From Maylandia zebra (lineage: Eukaryota > Chordata > Actinopteri > Cichliformes > Cichlidae): DNA of 64,000 nt. The stretch spans positions 26,840,033-26,904,032 of the forward strand of contig NC_135170.1 of the NCBI RefSeq assembly GCF_041146795.1, read 5' to 3'. Made by a program: the position numbers and the translations under genes. Each line of letters opens with the position of its first letter. The stretch's first letter is position 1. This document shows, piece after piece, positions 23,375 to 35,617 of this stretch. A model generated the notes under the pieces. It did not search any database and had not been told where the DNA came from. It saw only the letters and a list, made by a program, of their open reading frames with translations.

Positions 23375-24212
23375 ATGACATCCCTTTCCGAAAAGGACAA
23401 GAACATAGTCCAAACTTTCTGGGCTAAAGTGGCTGGCAGGGAGGAGGACATCGGTTGTGATGCTGTCTCCAGGTAAATATGCCTTATGATATACAACCTA
23501 TGACCCCAACTGGACAGACCCTCTGCTGCATTTTTTACCTACTATTTACTTAACCTACATTTTACCTATGCTGACAGTGTACCCCCAGACCAAGACTTAC
23601 TTCTCCCACTGGAAGGACCTGAGTCCCGGTTCTGACCCGGTGAGGAAGCACGGAGCAACCGTGATGGCTGCAGTTACTGATGCTGTCAGCAAAATTGATG
23701 ATCTGATCGGAGCTCTTCTGAGCCTCAGTGAGCTGCACGCCTTCACTCTGAGAGTGGACCCTGCAAACTTCAAGGTACTTATTTATTAAATCATAGCAGT
23801 GAAACTTTTTAGTGTTTTGCTGTGAAGGTTTGGACCTAAATAAAACAGATCACAACTTTTGTGCATTTTCGTATTAATATAAAAATAATTTAATAGATTT
23901 AATATTTTTTTGTCTTTAGACATCCCAAGTTTTTCTTCCCAAATCACTATTCTCAAGCATATCTATTTTCTGTCTAAATTACACTTAACCCAGACTGTGC
24001 GGTTCAATCGTACAAAAAAAAATGTTTGCAGAATATTACAGCAATTAAATGTGACTTTAAATGTGGCTATCATGTTTTCACAGGTTCTCTCTCACAACCT
24101 CCTTGTGGTCCTGTCCACCACATTCCCCAACGACTTCACCCCCGAGGTCCACGTGGCTATTGACAAGTTCCTGACTGCGGTGGCGCTTGCCCTGTCTGAA
24201 AAGTACCGATAA
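23375..24212 (+). pseudogene. hba: Alpha-globin with open exons but no intron-1 splice acceptor
   Basis: Exon 1 is 23375-23472 ([23 protein letters not shown] donor). Exon 2 would be 23568-23774 (from [18 protein letters not shown] to PANFK) and exon 3 is 24084-24212 (VLSHNLLVV to SEKYR). Haem-contact residues (distal His in VRKHGAT, proximal His in LSELHAF) are intact, with a TATAAAAG box at 23312-23319. Sister genes have CCCAGGATGCTG or TCCAGGATGCTG at the exon 2 border; here it is ACCTATGCTG, so both the AG acceptor and the G that completes Arg are gone. The nearest downstream AG (in CTGACAG) shifts the frame. The gene may be recently dead; it may also use a distant acceptor or reflect an assembly error. 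Confidence 0.65.
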
Positions 24213-25684
24213 ATTGCACTCTGACGGTCAACAACATGGGCTTGGATACTCCCAAACTGATTTTTAATGTAAAAACAAATAAATAAATCTAATACAGTAC
24301 TGCTGTTATCTGTGTGGTGAAGTGAATTTATTTAAAGTTGATATCAACTTTCAATTTGGTGGCAAATCTAAAAAATAAAAACAATATACGTGTAATAAAG
24401 GAGGGCTGAGATGAAAGGCCAACAAAATGTGCCAGAATTTATTAAAAGTCAAGATGAGTGACCAATAAGCTTTCAGCTGGCCACTAAATAAAATTTAATG
24501 TGCAAACACAGAAAGAGTGTTCAAAGTAATAGCCTACCTTTCTAACCATTAAATGCGAGCTGCCACAGAGTAACGATTTTATTTGTTTCTACAGCTATAA
24601 TGTTGTGCAATAAAAGTAACATCGCTATAACTTTATTGCAGGCTATAGGAGGCTGCCGATGTTTTGCAGATCCCAGCACAAATTAATATTCTGACGATTA
24701 TATTTTTTAAAATAATATCAACATTAATTCTATTCATTCTATAAAATAGCTTTTTAGATGCCTGTATATATATTGTTGCTGCAGCAATTATGCTTTAAAA
24801 TAACATGGAAAATCCAATCCAAGATAAACCCAGGACACAACACAGCAGCACATGCTGTAGTTTGCTGAGAACATCTTTATTATTGTTTATGATTCCTTTA
24901 TAATTGTCCAGAGCAATGCAATAACCAACAAAATTTGTAAAGCAAAGAAAAAAATGTGTACGTTCAAATGATTTATAAAACCAAACGCTGCAAACTTTAT
25001 TTTCATTATAACCATGGCCAGGGTCACATGCTCTTATTAGTAATTGACAGTTTATTTGACCTCGATCAGTTACAGCACAATCTGATTTACTAGAAGTTAT
25101 GCCTTTAAAAAAAACACCCCAGAAGAAGATAGTAGTGATGTGGGATAATGCAGAATAAGGTATCGATCTGATACCAAGTAAATAAAGGCCCAGTTTTGCC
25201 CATACCAATACTGATACTGATACTTTAAATCTATATAGGCAGTTTATGTAGGGGAGAGCAGTGTATCAGGATTTATGACATGAGTCATGTCATACAGTTT
25301 ACGAATTCTTAACACATTTTTAATGTCGTTCTACACTAATGAGTCGACACAACTTATCTCACAAAGTTCAGTGGGCTACATACTGAATTTAGAGAATACA
25401 AACAAATTATCAACCCTATTGCACTGCAATCGATCCAATACCATGGTTGTTATGGATACCATCAACTAGAAGACACAATGGTGTTTTCCTTTTACAAGTA
25501 TCACCTTGCTCACATTTGTCTGTGTGTGTTTGTGTTTGGATGTAGTTGTATTTCGTTTGTACATCAGCTGTCTCACAGAACAGTATAAAAGAACAGTGTG
25601 TAGGCCTATATATTTTTCTATATATGAACAAAGCTTACAAGACTCTCAAAGAGTTACTTTTATTTACTAATATGACCATATATT
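24213..25684. other. Interval between alpha 23375 and the beta relic
   Basis: The alpha 3' UTR (AATAAATAAAT near 24278) is followed by AT-rich sequence without genes and by a small hAT-type MITE (25133-25468). Confidence 0.45.
25133..25468. mobile_element. Probable hAT-type MITE
   Basis: It starts TAGTGATGTGGG and ends in CATCAACTA (inverted, with one inserted base), with 8-bp flanks GAAGATAG and GAAGACAC that match at six positions. Inside are GATCTGATACC and GATCCAATACC blocks near opposite ends. No coding sequence is present. The assignment is tentative because both the ends and the target duplication have decayed. Confidence 0.5.
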
Positions 25685-25823
25685 CTGAAAAAAGGGGAAA
25701 TAAAATGAACAACTTGAGGTATATGCTTCATATATCGCATTTATTATCAGCATTTTGAGTCACACTTTAAAAACAGTCCTCTGTAGCTCTCTAGTAGTAC
25801 TGTTTTCTGAGGGAGGACACCAT
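25685..25823 (-). pseudogene. Truncated beta-globin relic: 3' UTR and last ~10 codons of exon 3
   Basis: On the minus strand, 25791-25822 encodes the end of a QYY-type beta ([10 protein letters not shown]-like; stop at 25791-25793) and 25685-25790 is the matching 3' UTR, closely similar to 21210-21329. At about 25823 the similarity to the exon stops abruptly and the sequence joins a copy of the more distal 3' flank (like 21010-21200), leading to the complete beta at 26029. This is a by-product of unequal exchange. It has no promoter and no upstream exons. Confidence 0.85.
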
Positions 25824-26028
25824 TTAAAAATTAAAAGAATAGGCTCATTTATAGGTTGCACTACAAGATACACCCACCATTTAACTCTTCTGCTACACCC
25901 TGATATAATTACAAATGTTGGAAAAGGAAAAAACAACAAAGTGAAGAATATGCCCATTGTTTTATTTATTTAAGCCTCCTTAAGACATGATTAAAAAAAC
26001 TGAGTATGTGACGGTCCTCTGCAGCTCT

Positions 26029-26682
26029 CTAGTAGTACTGCTTTCTGAGGGAGGACACCACCACTGCCAGGAACTTCTGAAAAGCTGCGTGTACCTCAGG
26101 AGTGAAGGCTTTACCCAGCTGGGAAGCAACCACAATGGTCAGGCAGTGACCCAGGAGCTGTAACACAACACAACATGCATGAGATATCATGAACATGCTA
26201 AATAAATACATAAATATCAATAGAAGCCAGTACCATCAGTTCAGCATTGCCTACCATGAAATTGTCAGGGTCCACCTGCAGTTTCTCAGAGTGCAGCGCG
26301 CTCAGCTCTGCATATGTGGCCTTGATGTTGTTCATGTCCTTCACGGCTTTTTCCAGAGCTTCCATGATGACTTTTCCATGAGACGCAACCCTTGGATTTG
26401 ATGTGATGGCAGCAGCATTGTAGAGGTTTCCAAATCCACCGAAATACCTCTGAGTCCAGGGGTAGACAATCAGACACCTGCGGAAACAGACAATTTTAAA
26501 TAGCTCACAATTATTAAAGAAGAGTCATATATAGAGTCATATAATCTTGCACATTCTTTAAGGGAGTGAATATCAGAAACATGGTCATACCTGGAAAAAG
26601 CTGCTTGCCCAACGACCGCATAGTCGATCTTGGAGAAGATGTCCTGGATCGTGGTGCGCTCAAAGTCTGTCCACACAACCAT
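26029..26682 (-). CDS. hbb: Beta-globin ending QYY, 147 aa, near-twin of 21330
   Basis: The exons are 26591-26682, 26255-26477 and 26029-26157 on the minus strand, all borders normal. It differs from the beta at 21330 by only a few residues (Thr for Ala in ERTTIQD, Gly for Ser in QLGKAF), and the introns are nearly the same, differing mainly by a short insertion (GTGAATATCA-like) in intron 1. Distal His64, proximal His93 and Ser94 are present; the C-terminus is Tyr-Tyr. A TTTTAAAG box lies near 26738-26746. It is head-to-head with alpha 28277. Confidence 0.95.
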
Positions 26683-28276
26683 TTTGCTTTGTTGAGTTTT
26701 TCACTTGTCCTGTTAGTCAGCAGGTCACGGCGTGCAGCTTTTAAAGGTCTGTTTCGCTCCACCCACAGATATACAGTTGGGTGGAGTTAGACAGTGGGAT
26801 GTGCCAGTGTGGGGTTTGGCAGGACTATATTCACTTCACCATCAAACTGAATCAAAGAAAATGATTCAGTTTTTTCATTATCATTGAATCATAAATTAAA
26901 TTCTAAATTATTTTCATTCGTCACTCTCAAAATCTGCGAATTTAGCCTCTGACCACTCAGATAGCTAATTGTGTCTACTCAGGTATACATGTGAGCCTCA
27001 TTAGCTTTTATTATTTTATGTCCTGTTTTTTACATTTCACTGCAATGAAGGATCACCTCTGTCTAAACAGGAAATCTCAACTTTTGAGCTCTTTTGTGAA
27101 CAAAAAAAGAAAAAAGTAAAAATAAACCCACAGATATCCAGGAAACATTTACTGCTCTCAGGGTGGATCCACCTGTTGGAAGTTTAGATAAGGCAGAAAC
27201 AAACGTCATCCTCAAACCTTAGTCATCGTAAGTTTTAACTGCCTGAACAAACGGCAGTTAACTGCAGAATTTCAATTTGGAGTAATGACTCCTTGGCAAT
27301 CTACATGTCTATATTTAAATCATAAATTTGAAGTGAAATTACATCAAATTTTGCTTGAATGAATTAGACCACCATCCAAATCTGGGTCCAAAATCTCCTG
27401 TGTAAAAAGCAAAATAAGAATGTTTAATCCACTGTTAAGATTGCAGCTGTCAAAATATAAAAAATTAGCTCATGCTTGAAAAGAAAATGCCTTGTTATAA
27501 AAATCCTCTGATATCATTAATTAATTGTTTTCCATTCTGATATCTGTTTGCAACATAAATAAATACGGGATTCACTAATGTCTCACCTTAAAAACTGAAC
27601 TGTCTATCAAAGTTGATTATTTTAGATGATAAACAATTATTTTAATAAACAGTCAAAGTTAAAAATACAGTTTTCATTTGTTAATGTAACCCATGAGCCA
27701 AAAACATTGCAATTTTAGGTATTTATGAAAAAGTATTATATTTCATGATTTTCTATTTTATTTTTAAAATATGTACACACACACACGCACACACTCACAC
27801 ACACAGATATACATATTTAGTATACACATTCAGTAATGCGCAAATACTCTTATATTGTACATATATTTATTCGTATAATTGTCAGATTTACCCGCTCTTA
27901 TATTTTGCTTGTTATTATGTTATTGTATTTTTGCTTGTGAAGCTCGCACGCAAGAATTTCACTCGCATGTACTGTACCAGTGTACCTGCACATGTGATGT
28001 GACAATAAAACTGATTTGATTTTGTTGTCTAGAAATACATTTTCCTTTTCCACTCTTTGGTTTAGTTTTATTTCTTTATTGTGTGCACTAACTTTATAGG
28101 TGAACACCATTTAAAACTCTTTTTCTTCAGTAGTTTTCAAAGCTATGTTGGGCCTGTCCAAGAGCCTGTTGCTATCTCTGAGGTGTGTCGGGTGTGTCCG
28201 TTTACTGTTCTACATATAAAAGCCTAAAGCTTTTCTGGTGGTCAAGACAACTTCAAACGAAAAGTCAACAGGCAAG
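26683..28276. other. Head-to-head beta/alpha interval with an L2-like tail
   Basis: It contains both promoters and the E-box/GATA element (27170-27192) inside a ~260-bp block (about 27000-27260) that is repeated at 33010-33290. A short CA-rich microsatellite lies at about 27775-27805. About 27935-28022 ends GTGACAATAAAACTGATTTG, the look of a fish L2-type LINE 3' tail. The alpha TATAAAAG box is at 28215-28222. Confidence 0.6.
27170..27192 (+). promoter_or_regulatory. E-box/GATA pair, copy 2
   Basis: CACCTG, 10 bp, AGATAAG. It lies about 0.5 kb from the beta start (26682) and 1.1 kb from the alpha start (28277). The layout matches the known TAL1/GATA1/LMO2/LDB1 binding arrangement of erythroid enhancers (E-box, roughly 9-12 bp, GATA). 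Occupancy is inference. Confidence 0.6.
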
Positions 28277-29052
28277 ATGACCAGTCTTTCTGCTAAGGAC
28301 AAGGACACAGTCAAAGCCTTTTGGGCTAAGGTGGCTGGAAAGGAGGAACAAATCGGCTGTGATGCTGTCTCCAGGTAAATATGGATTATGACTTATAATC
28401 TGGACCCAAATGGACTGCTTTAACGTGCTCCTTTTTTTAAAATATATGTACTGTTAACTCACCTTACATTTTTACCCAGGATGCTGACAGTGTACCCTCA
28501 GACCAAGACTTACTTCTCCCACTGGAAGGACCTGCGCCCCGGCTCTGCCCCGGTGAAGAAGCACGGAGCAACCGTGATGACTGCAGTTACTGATGCTGTC
28601 AGCAAAATTGATGATCTCACCGGTGGTCTTCTCAGCCTCAGTGAGCTGCACGCCTTCACTCTGAGAGTGGACCCTGCTAACTTCAAGGTACTGACATACA
28701 ATAAATTCTGAAAGTGGTCCTGATTTCGTTGTGTTTTTTTTCATGAAGGTTTAGTTGCAGTTTCTTTGTTTCTAAGCTTAATGTACATTTAATGTTTAAC
28801 TTCTTGTAGCAGTACTGAATACTGAATCGCAGTATTCAAATAAACAGAAATAAATAACCCTGGCATGCATTTTCTAACAGCATGGCGTTTTTTTAAAAAA
28901 ATGTGATCTTCATCTTTTCACAGGTTCTTGCTCACAACCTCCTCGTGGTCCTGGCCACCGTGTTTCCCAACGATTTCACTCCTGAGGTCCACGTGGCGAT
29001 GGACAAGTTCCTGGCTGCTGTGGCTCATGCATTGTCTGAGAAATACCGTTAA
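28277..29052 (+). CDS. hba: Alpha-globin, 144 aa, MTSLS type
   Basis: The exons are 28277-28374, 28480-28687 and 28924-29052. It reads [33 protein letters not shown], one residue (Thr2) longer at the N-terminus than standard fish alphas. Distal His61 (VKKHGAT), proximal His90 (LSELHAF), end SEKYR. Promoter: TATAAAAG about 60 bp before the ATG and a GGTGTGTC CACCC-like box just upstream. Nearly identical to alpha 36298, including introns. Tail-to-tail with beta 31223. Confidence 0.95.
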
Positions 29053-31222
29053 AGTGTACACATGAGCAGATGTCTCAATTTGAATAATGAAACATAATAA
29101 TAAAATAAAAATCAAACTGTTGTGATTATTTTTATATTCTTCTTGTGTTTGCAAACAATAAGTTAAAAGGATTTAAAAGCTTTCTATTTCAGGTCAACAA
29201 CACATTGGCCCACATCTACATCCATTTTTTTAAGAGATGTAGACTGACCCTAACCTTTGATATGATTATAAATACTTGGCTGTTTGTAGGGGGGTAATAA
29301 GAAGACTTTGCAAAAATGTAGTACAACTTGACAAAAGCCAAGCAGGAGTTTTCCTTGTTGTTTAGTTCTTTCCCTAAGCTTATAACACATCTGAAGCTAC
29401 ATACATAGCATAGAGAAGTCCATTGAAAACCTGAAGTAAAATCAAGATCTGAATTCAGAGCAGTTGGGACACTTTTACTTGACTTTCAAATTCTGCATTG
29501 GTTTCTCTTTTCTATAGTCATTTATAGCGATTTAAATAATAACTATTATGACAAAAGTCACCTCAATGCGCTTTATATTGTACAGTAAACACATTGAACA
29601 TAGGAACACAAGACCTCTTCAGAATAAAAGAAGAAACATAATTAGACGCAGACATGACAACAAGAACTTGACAACACAAGACACGCAGACATGAAACACA
29701 TGAAGGGCAAGGGAGACTTAATACAGGGGTTGAAGACACAAAGGGGAATCTAATAAAAAAAAAAAGTCTATAATGGCAACCTAGGCATAATAGAAATGAA
29801 CTTAGAAAACCTAAAGGATTTAAGCAAACACGGGGAGAACATGCAGACACACAAAGAAAGGCTCCAGCTAGGTGGCGGAATCAAATTCAGGACCGTCTTG
29901 CGAGGCAACAGCGCTAATCACCGCACCACTGCGCTGCCATTGATGCATGACTGTTATCTGTTAACTGGCCAATTACTGAAATTAATAAAGAAATATGATT
30001 TAGTCACAGAAACACTGGACACTAAGTTATTTCCATTAGATAAAACAATAATTTTCAAACAAAACAAAACATTAACCCATTTTCTCTGTGGTAGAAAAAA
30101 GCTTTTGTGACTAAATAGGTAGATCGAGCCCAGAAACAAAGACCAAAGGAGACCTTCATAAAATTTGGAATAAAGATACAGTTTTTATTGTTGCCACTAT
30201 ACACACTGTATTGTGAATGAAACCATCAATATGTGATTGAAATCCAGACTTTCAGCTTTAATTCAAGGGTTTTCACAAAAATTTTACATTCTTTCAAATA
30301 CTTTCTGCCAAAGCCTAATTTGACTTTCTTGGTCTTCAGTGTAATCAGTGGTTTGGACCTTGGTGCAAACTCAGCAAACTCAGTATCTCTTGATTGCGAC
30401 TTTGACAACTCCTCAAGAGTGTTAGATGTTGTAAGTTTTATTTTCCTCACCACAGAAATAATTTTTGTCAGCATGCACTTGTATTTCATTGCGTTTAAGG
30501 TTGTTTGGTGTGGCTGCTTATTAGTCAATTGTCCTATAATTTTTCAAGTTCTCAAACTGGGGACTTTGTATAAAAATTACTTTAATTCTAAAACAGTTCA
30601 TGAAACATTTTTGTAAAACCTCTTGATTTAGAGCTGAAAGCAAGCACTTCAATCACATGTTGACTGATTGATTTACAACCCACTGTGGTTATGTATGGAA
30701 GCAAATCCACAAAAACTGGGTTCTTGTCCTGAACATTATGTGCATGCATTTGGTTGCATGGTTTTTAATGCTCTTATTGTTATATCAGCCTGCACCACAT
30801 ACTTTGCTGTGTTTAGTCGTCACATTTGTTTTTACAAGCTGTGAGTTCAATGGATTCATTTTACATTATAATTTTTGAGCGGGATCATAACATTGAGTGT
30901 GCTTCCATTTTACTTGATGCACCATATAATATCTAGGTGGTTGTTGCATGACTTTTATATGTATCATTTCGCTTTTGATATTGAAATTTATTTTGCTAAT
31001 AAGGTAGATATAAACTTTTACATTTTGGTGATTTAACACTAAAATTAGTAAACTGTTGGGGGTTTTTAAGTTTAACTTATCATTACAGACAGTTTATTTT
31101 AATCATAAACAAAGTGAAAAAGAAAACAGGGAAATTTCTGAAGTTGCTTAATATTTTATTTTGTTTAAAGCTCATTGAGACAAGGGTTTAAAACAGAGCA
31201 TGTGACGGGCCTCTGCAGCTCT
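29053..31222. other. Tail-to-tail interval with dispersed repeats
   Basis: The alpha 3' UTR ends near 29105 (AATAAAATAAA). About 29560-29945 looks like a dispersed fish repeat, with a fragment (ACACAAAGAAAGGCTCCAGC, then GAGGCAACAGCGCTAATCAC) common in repeat-derived sequence. About 30200-30690 is a MITE with long inverted ends. The rest is AT-rich, with no gene. Confidence 0.45.
30200..30690. mobile_element. Non-autonomous DNA transposon with ~75-bp inverted ends
   Basis: The left arm (ATGTGATTGAAATCCAGACT, followed by TTCAGCTTTAATTCAAGGG) and the right arm read in reverse complement (ATGTGATTGAAGTGCTTGCT, TTCAGCTCTAAATCAAGAGG) align over about 75 bp with several mismatches. The interior is short and non-coding, as in an internally deleted DNA transposon. 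The exact termini and target site are not certain. Confidence 0.65.
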
Positions 31223-31910
31223 CTAGTAGTACTGTCTTCTGAGGGAGGACACCACCACTGCCAGGAACTTCTGGAAAGCTGCATGGACCTCAGCAGTGAA
31301 GTTTTTACGCAATTGAGAAGCAACCACAATGGTCAAGCAGTCACCCAGGAGCTGTAACACAACAAAACATGCTTTAGCAATCTTCAACTCGCACACACAT
31401 AACAATGAAAATCAGTACCATTAATTCAATACATACCATGAAATTGTCAGGGTCCACCTGCAGTTTCTCAGAGTGCAGCGCGCTCAGCTCTGCATATGTG
31501 GCCTTGATGTTGTCCATGTCCTTCACTGCTTTTTCCAGAGCTTCCATGATGACTTTTCCATGAGACGCAACCCTTGGATTTGATGTGATGGCAGCAGCAT
31601 TGTAGAGGTTTCCAAATCCACCGAAATACCTCTGAGTCCAGGGATAGACAATCAAACACCTGAGGGAATATATAAATAACCGATTTGCTCTTAGTTCTAA
31701 AAGAAAAAATTACATTGTGTAATGCAAAAAATATGCCAGCTTTTTTCATTGCACATAAAGATGCTATTCAATTAACCCCAATTTCTTTATGTTAATATAA
31801 ACACAAACAATGTTTCACCTGGAAAAAGCTGCTTGTCCAACGACCGCATAGTCAATCTTGGAGAAGATGTCCTTGATCGTGGTGCGCTCAAAGTCTGTCC
31901 ACACAACCAT
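31223..31910 (-). CDS. hbb: Beta-globin ending QYY, 147 aa
   Basis: The exons are 31819-31910, 31437-31659 and 31223-31351 (minus strand). It reads [39 protein letters not shown], distal His64 (VASHGKV), proximal His93-Ser94, [34 protein letters not shown] box lies at 31967-31974. It pairs head-to-head with alpha 36298, although a ~1.8-kb inverted-repeat insertion now separates them. Confidence 0.95.
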
Positions 31911-33201
31911 TTTGTCTTGTTGAGTTTTTCACTTGTCCTGTTGGTCAGCAGGTCACCAAGTGCAGCTTTTAAAGGTCTGTTTCACTCCACCCAAAGATAT
32001 GAAATTGGGTGGAGTTGGAGAGTGGGAGTTGACTAAACTGGTTCAGTTTAACGATTCTGAGTTCAGCTTTAATAAACCATCAAAATGAATCAAAAATTAG
32101 TTTGAAACTTTTATTATGGACAAATTCAATCCATATTTGGATAATTGATCAAGGATCTAATTAACAATTATCTTTGTTTCTCCTTTTAATTGGTTTTGAT
32201 GGTTGAAAATTTTCACTGTTAGAATTACCAAAATTACTGTGACTGGTAAGATAAGCTTTAGTCATACAGAATACATAAATTTGCTGTAGCTGTGTAAGTC
32301 TTTAATGTATGAACAATATATTTATATATTTAGATAATAATTCTCCAACACATGGTACCTAATATAGATATAAATGCTTAGGAGCAGTGAGCAGCCAACT
32401 CCAGATTGTAAGTCAGTGCAATGGAAAAGAGAACTTTTGGAGAAACTCTGGTATTTAAAGTGTCTGTAAAATTCTAATTTCTTGTTCAAAATTAAAATTG
32501 TGTATCAGTCAATCATTTTTCTTGGTATGAAGTGCCCAAATTCAACAGCAAACAGTTTCCAGATCTAAATATCTTTACTGAAGTGCGTAGGCACCGGGCT
32601 TTTGGTGCCAGAGCATGTGAAAGAAGTGACATAAAGAAATATATAATCTCAGTTAGAAAAGTAAATCAGTTTTTCTCCTTCAATATTAATTTTACATGTT
32701 AAGTATAACAAACATTTTTGTATTTTTAAATAATTAACACAAATACGTAAATACAGAAGCTGTCAGTGTAATGTGTGAGCTTAAATTTTGAAATTAGAGA
32801 TTTTGTCAGTATTTTAAAGACACCAAAAATACTAAAGCTTAATGGGAGGTCTTCATGGTGTTTAGATCTAGTAAGACAAGAACAATAAGATACACTCATA
32901 AAGGAAACGAAGTTCACTACAGAATGTATTGTTGTTTATTTAACTACACATAAGACCAACACTTTTTTTGTTATAGTTATGTTCATAGGCCTTATGAACT
33001 CACAACACACTTATTAGTCTGAGCCTCATTAACTTTCATAATTGTATGTTTTCCTTTTCACACTTCACTGAAATGCAGGATCACCTCTATCTAAAGGGGA
33101 AATCTCAACTGTAAGCCATGTGTGAGCTCTTCTGTGCTCCCAAAAAACGTTAGATAAACACACAGATTTCCAGGAAACATTTATTGCTCTCAGGGTGGAT
33201 C

Positions 33202-33223
33202 CACCTGTTGGAAGTTTAGATAA
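33202..33223 (+). promoter_or_regulatory. E-box/GATA pair, copy 3
   Basis: CACCTG, 10 bp, AGATAA, in a block matching copy 2 over about 260 bp (flanking TCTCAGGGTGGATC before it and CAAACGTCATCCTCAAACC after it). Confidence 0.6.
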
Positions 33224-33784
33224 CACAGAAACAAACGTCATCCTCAAACCTTAGTTAACGTAATTGTAAGTGCCTGTACAAATGTTAGTTAACTGCAGTA
33301 TTCAAATTTTAAATCAGAATCCCTTAGCCGTACAATCCACTGTAAATGTTTATATTTAAATTACGTCTTTGAGTTTAAATGACAAAAGTTTTTAGTGCAG
33401 TGTTCAAATTTATTAGATCACCAGCCAATATGAGGTTTGTGCCACAACTGACCTAATTTCTTAAAGCATTTTTTATGTTTCTATAATGGTCAAACCACCA
33501 ATATGTACAAACACTTAAATTAAAATGTTAATGCCAAAATATAATTATTTTCATTATCCATAAATTTTAAAATGTACAGCTTTACAAAAAAAAGTAAAGC
33601 ACAATATTATTTCTTGATTGAGATATCAAATTACAGTTACTTACTCGCCTGTTATCCTTTATTTAATCAGGTAAAAGTCTCACCTAAAAAAAACAAAAGG
33701 AGAACCCTTTTAAGAGAAACCTGGCCACAAGGACAGTAGAAGTTATAATATAATAAATAATAGATAACAAGTAAAGAAACAAAT

Positions 33785-35617
33785 GGGTCATTCCATCTCA
33801 AATCAGCCAACTTTTAGAACATTTCCTGCTCAACCGTCTCCAATTTGGCCAAAAACTGTCCTTTGACCTACTTTCAAATCTTTTTTTGCACGTTGAAATC
33901 TACATGTTTGAACATGAATATCTCCAATTAATGTTCAAACATTTACACATAAAAGCCTGAAAATGAAATAAAATAGAATCAGGATCTGCCAGATTTTTGA
34001 GACAGAAACAAAAAAAAGTCTGAGTTAGTTGAAATATAAACACAACAAAAAAAGAAATGTCCAGCACTCCTGCAAAGTCTGATATTTGAGTACATATTAA
34101 TTGAAAACTTCAAATTGCTTAAAAATAACTAGTGATGATTTCTGAAAGATTTGAAGTTAATGTAATACATGTTGTACTCTAATCATAACTTAGTAAAAAA
34201 AATTGTTAAATATGTTCTAAAATGTCATTGTTGATAGATTTCATTGAGGGTCGTTCCATCACTAATCTTCACATTTACAGAACCTTTACTGTTAAACCAC
34301 CTCAAATTTGAATAGAAAAATATTATATGCTTCAAGGTTTGGACATATCATGATTGCTGTACAATCTTAGCTTTATATATAAAATACTTTAAGTTATATA
34401 TGTTTGTTGTTTCCTTGTATATTTTAACCCAAATTATTGATGGCACTAAGTTTCAGCATGATATGTAACTAGAAAATTTCTTCAAAATATAAAATATTAC
34501 ATGCACATATTTAACAAAATTGTTTTCTCAGTTATAAATTGAGCATTATCTGGAAATTCCAGAATTTTGAGCTTGTGATATTTATTTAGTCCAGCATGAA
34601 AGTTATATGAAAATGGGATGTTCTTCATTTTTGTGAATAAGAATCTAGTGTTAAGAAGTATTCTGTGTTTATTTTAGGGTTATTGTTTAGTTTTTTATTA
34701 GTGTGTGCTCGAACACAGAACTTTACAGGACATTTTTTTCATATTTTATTAGCCAATGCTCTGACAAATATCTGTCCCAAATGATCAGTTCTGATTCATT
34801 TTGATAAGAAAGGACAGTGAAAACAGGCTTTAGCAAGAAAAATGTCATGAAAGTGTCCTTTGGGGAAAAAAAAACTATATAAAAACTTACTTGATATATG
34901 AATCTAAAATTACCAGCAATCAGTATATACTGTATATTGAAACTTTGGACCAAAAGGTTTTTATATAAACAGGGGAAAGCGGAACTGGAAACTAGATGGT
35001 GAAGTTTTTAATATATAAAGCTAAAATTTCACAGCAATTGTAATATATGTCCAAACTCTGAACTATAACATTTTAATGCAAACTGGAGAAGGTTGAACAG
35101 AAAATGTTATAAAAATGTGATGATTTGAGTTTGGACTGACCCAAGTCTTAAAAACTAAAAATATTCACACATGTAACAAAATTACTTTCTGAGGTATAAT
35201 TACAGTATCATCTGAAAACTCTATTATATTTATCTATCTATATTTTGTTGTATTTGGACAGGACAACCTACTGATATTGTTGTTCTTGTGGTACAAGTTA
35301 TATTGAAAATGGCATTTTCCTAATTTTTGAAGTTTTTAATTAATGTGTGCTCAAATATGGGACTTGCATGAGTACTGGAGTTTTTTGTTGTTGTTGTTGT
35401 TGTTGTTTTTCTTTCATTTTGGAACTAGCTCACACATTTTGTGATGTATCTGTCTCAATTTCAGGATCTGTATTAATTGTGACTTTAAGAAAGACCAGTG
35501 AACATTTCAGGATTCTATCTTTGATAGTCTTTGAAAGATTCATGTTCAAACATTGCTGCAGATTTCAATGTATGAAAAATTGTAGAGCAGAAGCCTTGAT
35601 TTGAGACGGTTTGACCC
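33785..35617. repeat. ~1.8-kb degenerate inverted-repeat element
   Basis: The left end GGGTCATTCCATCTCAAATC mirrors the right end (reverse complement GGGTCAAACCGTCTCAAATC). Further inside, TTGAAATCT and TGTTTGAACATGAATATCTC on the left have inverted partners near 35530-35570, and GGATCTG with GAGACAGA pair with 35450-35475. It is therefore an old, long palindrome-like non-autonomous element. It is absent from the equivalent beta/alpha interval at 26683-28276 and accounts for most of the extra length here. The superfamily is unknown. Confidence 0.6.

Noticed and set aside
29860-29945. Possible tRNA- or SINE-type Pol III unit
   Set aside because: It resembles a dispersed repeat tail, but I could not identify A and B boxes or a cloverleaf.
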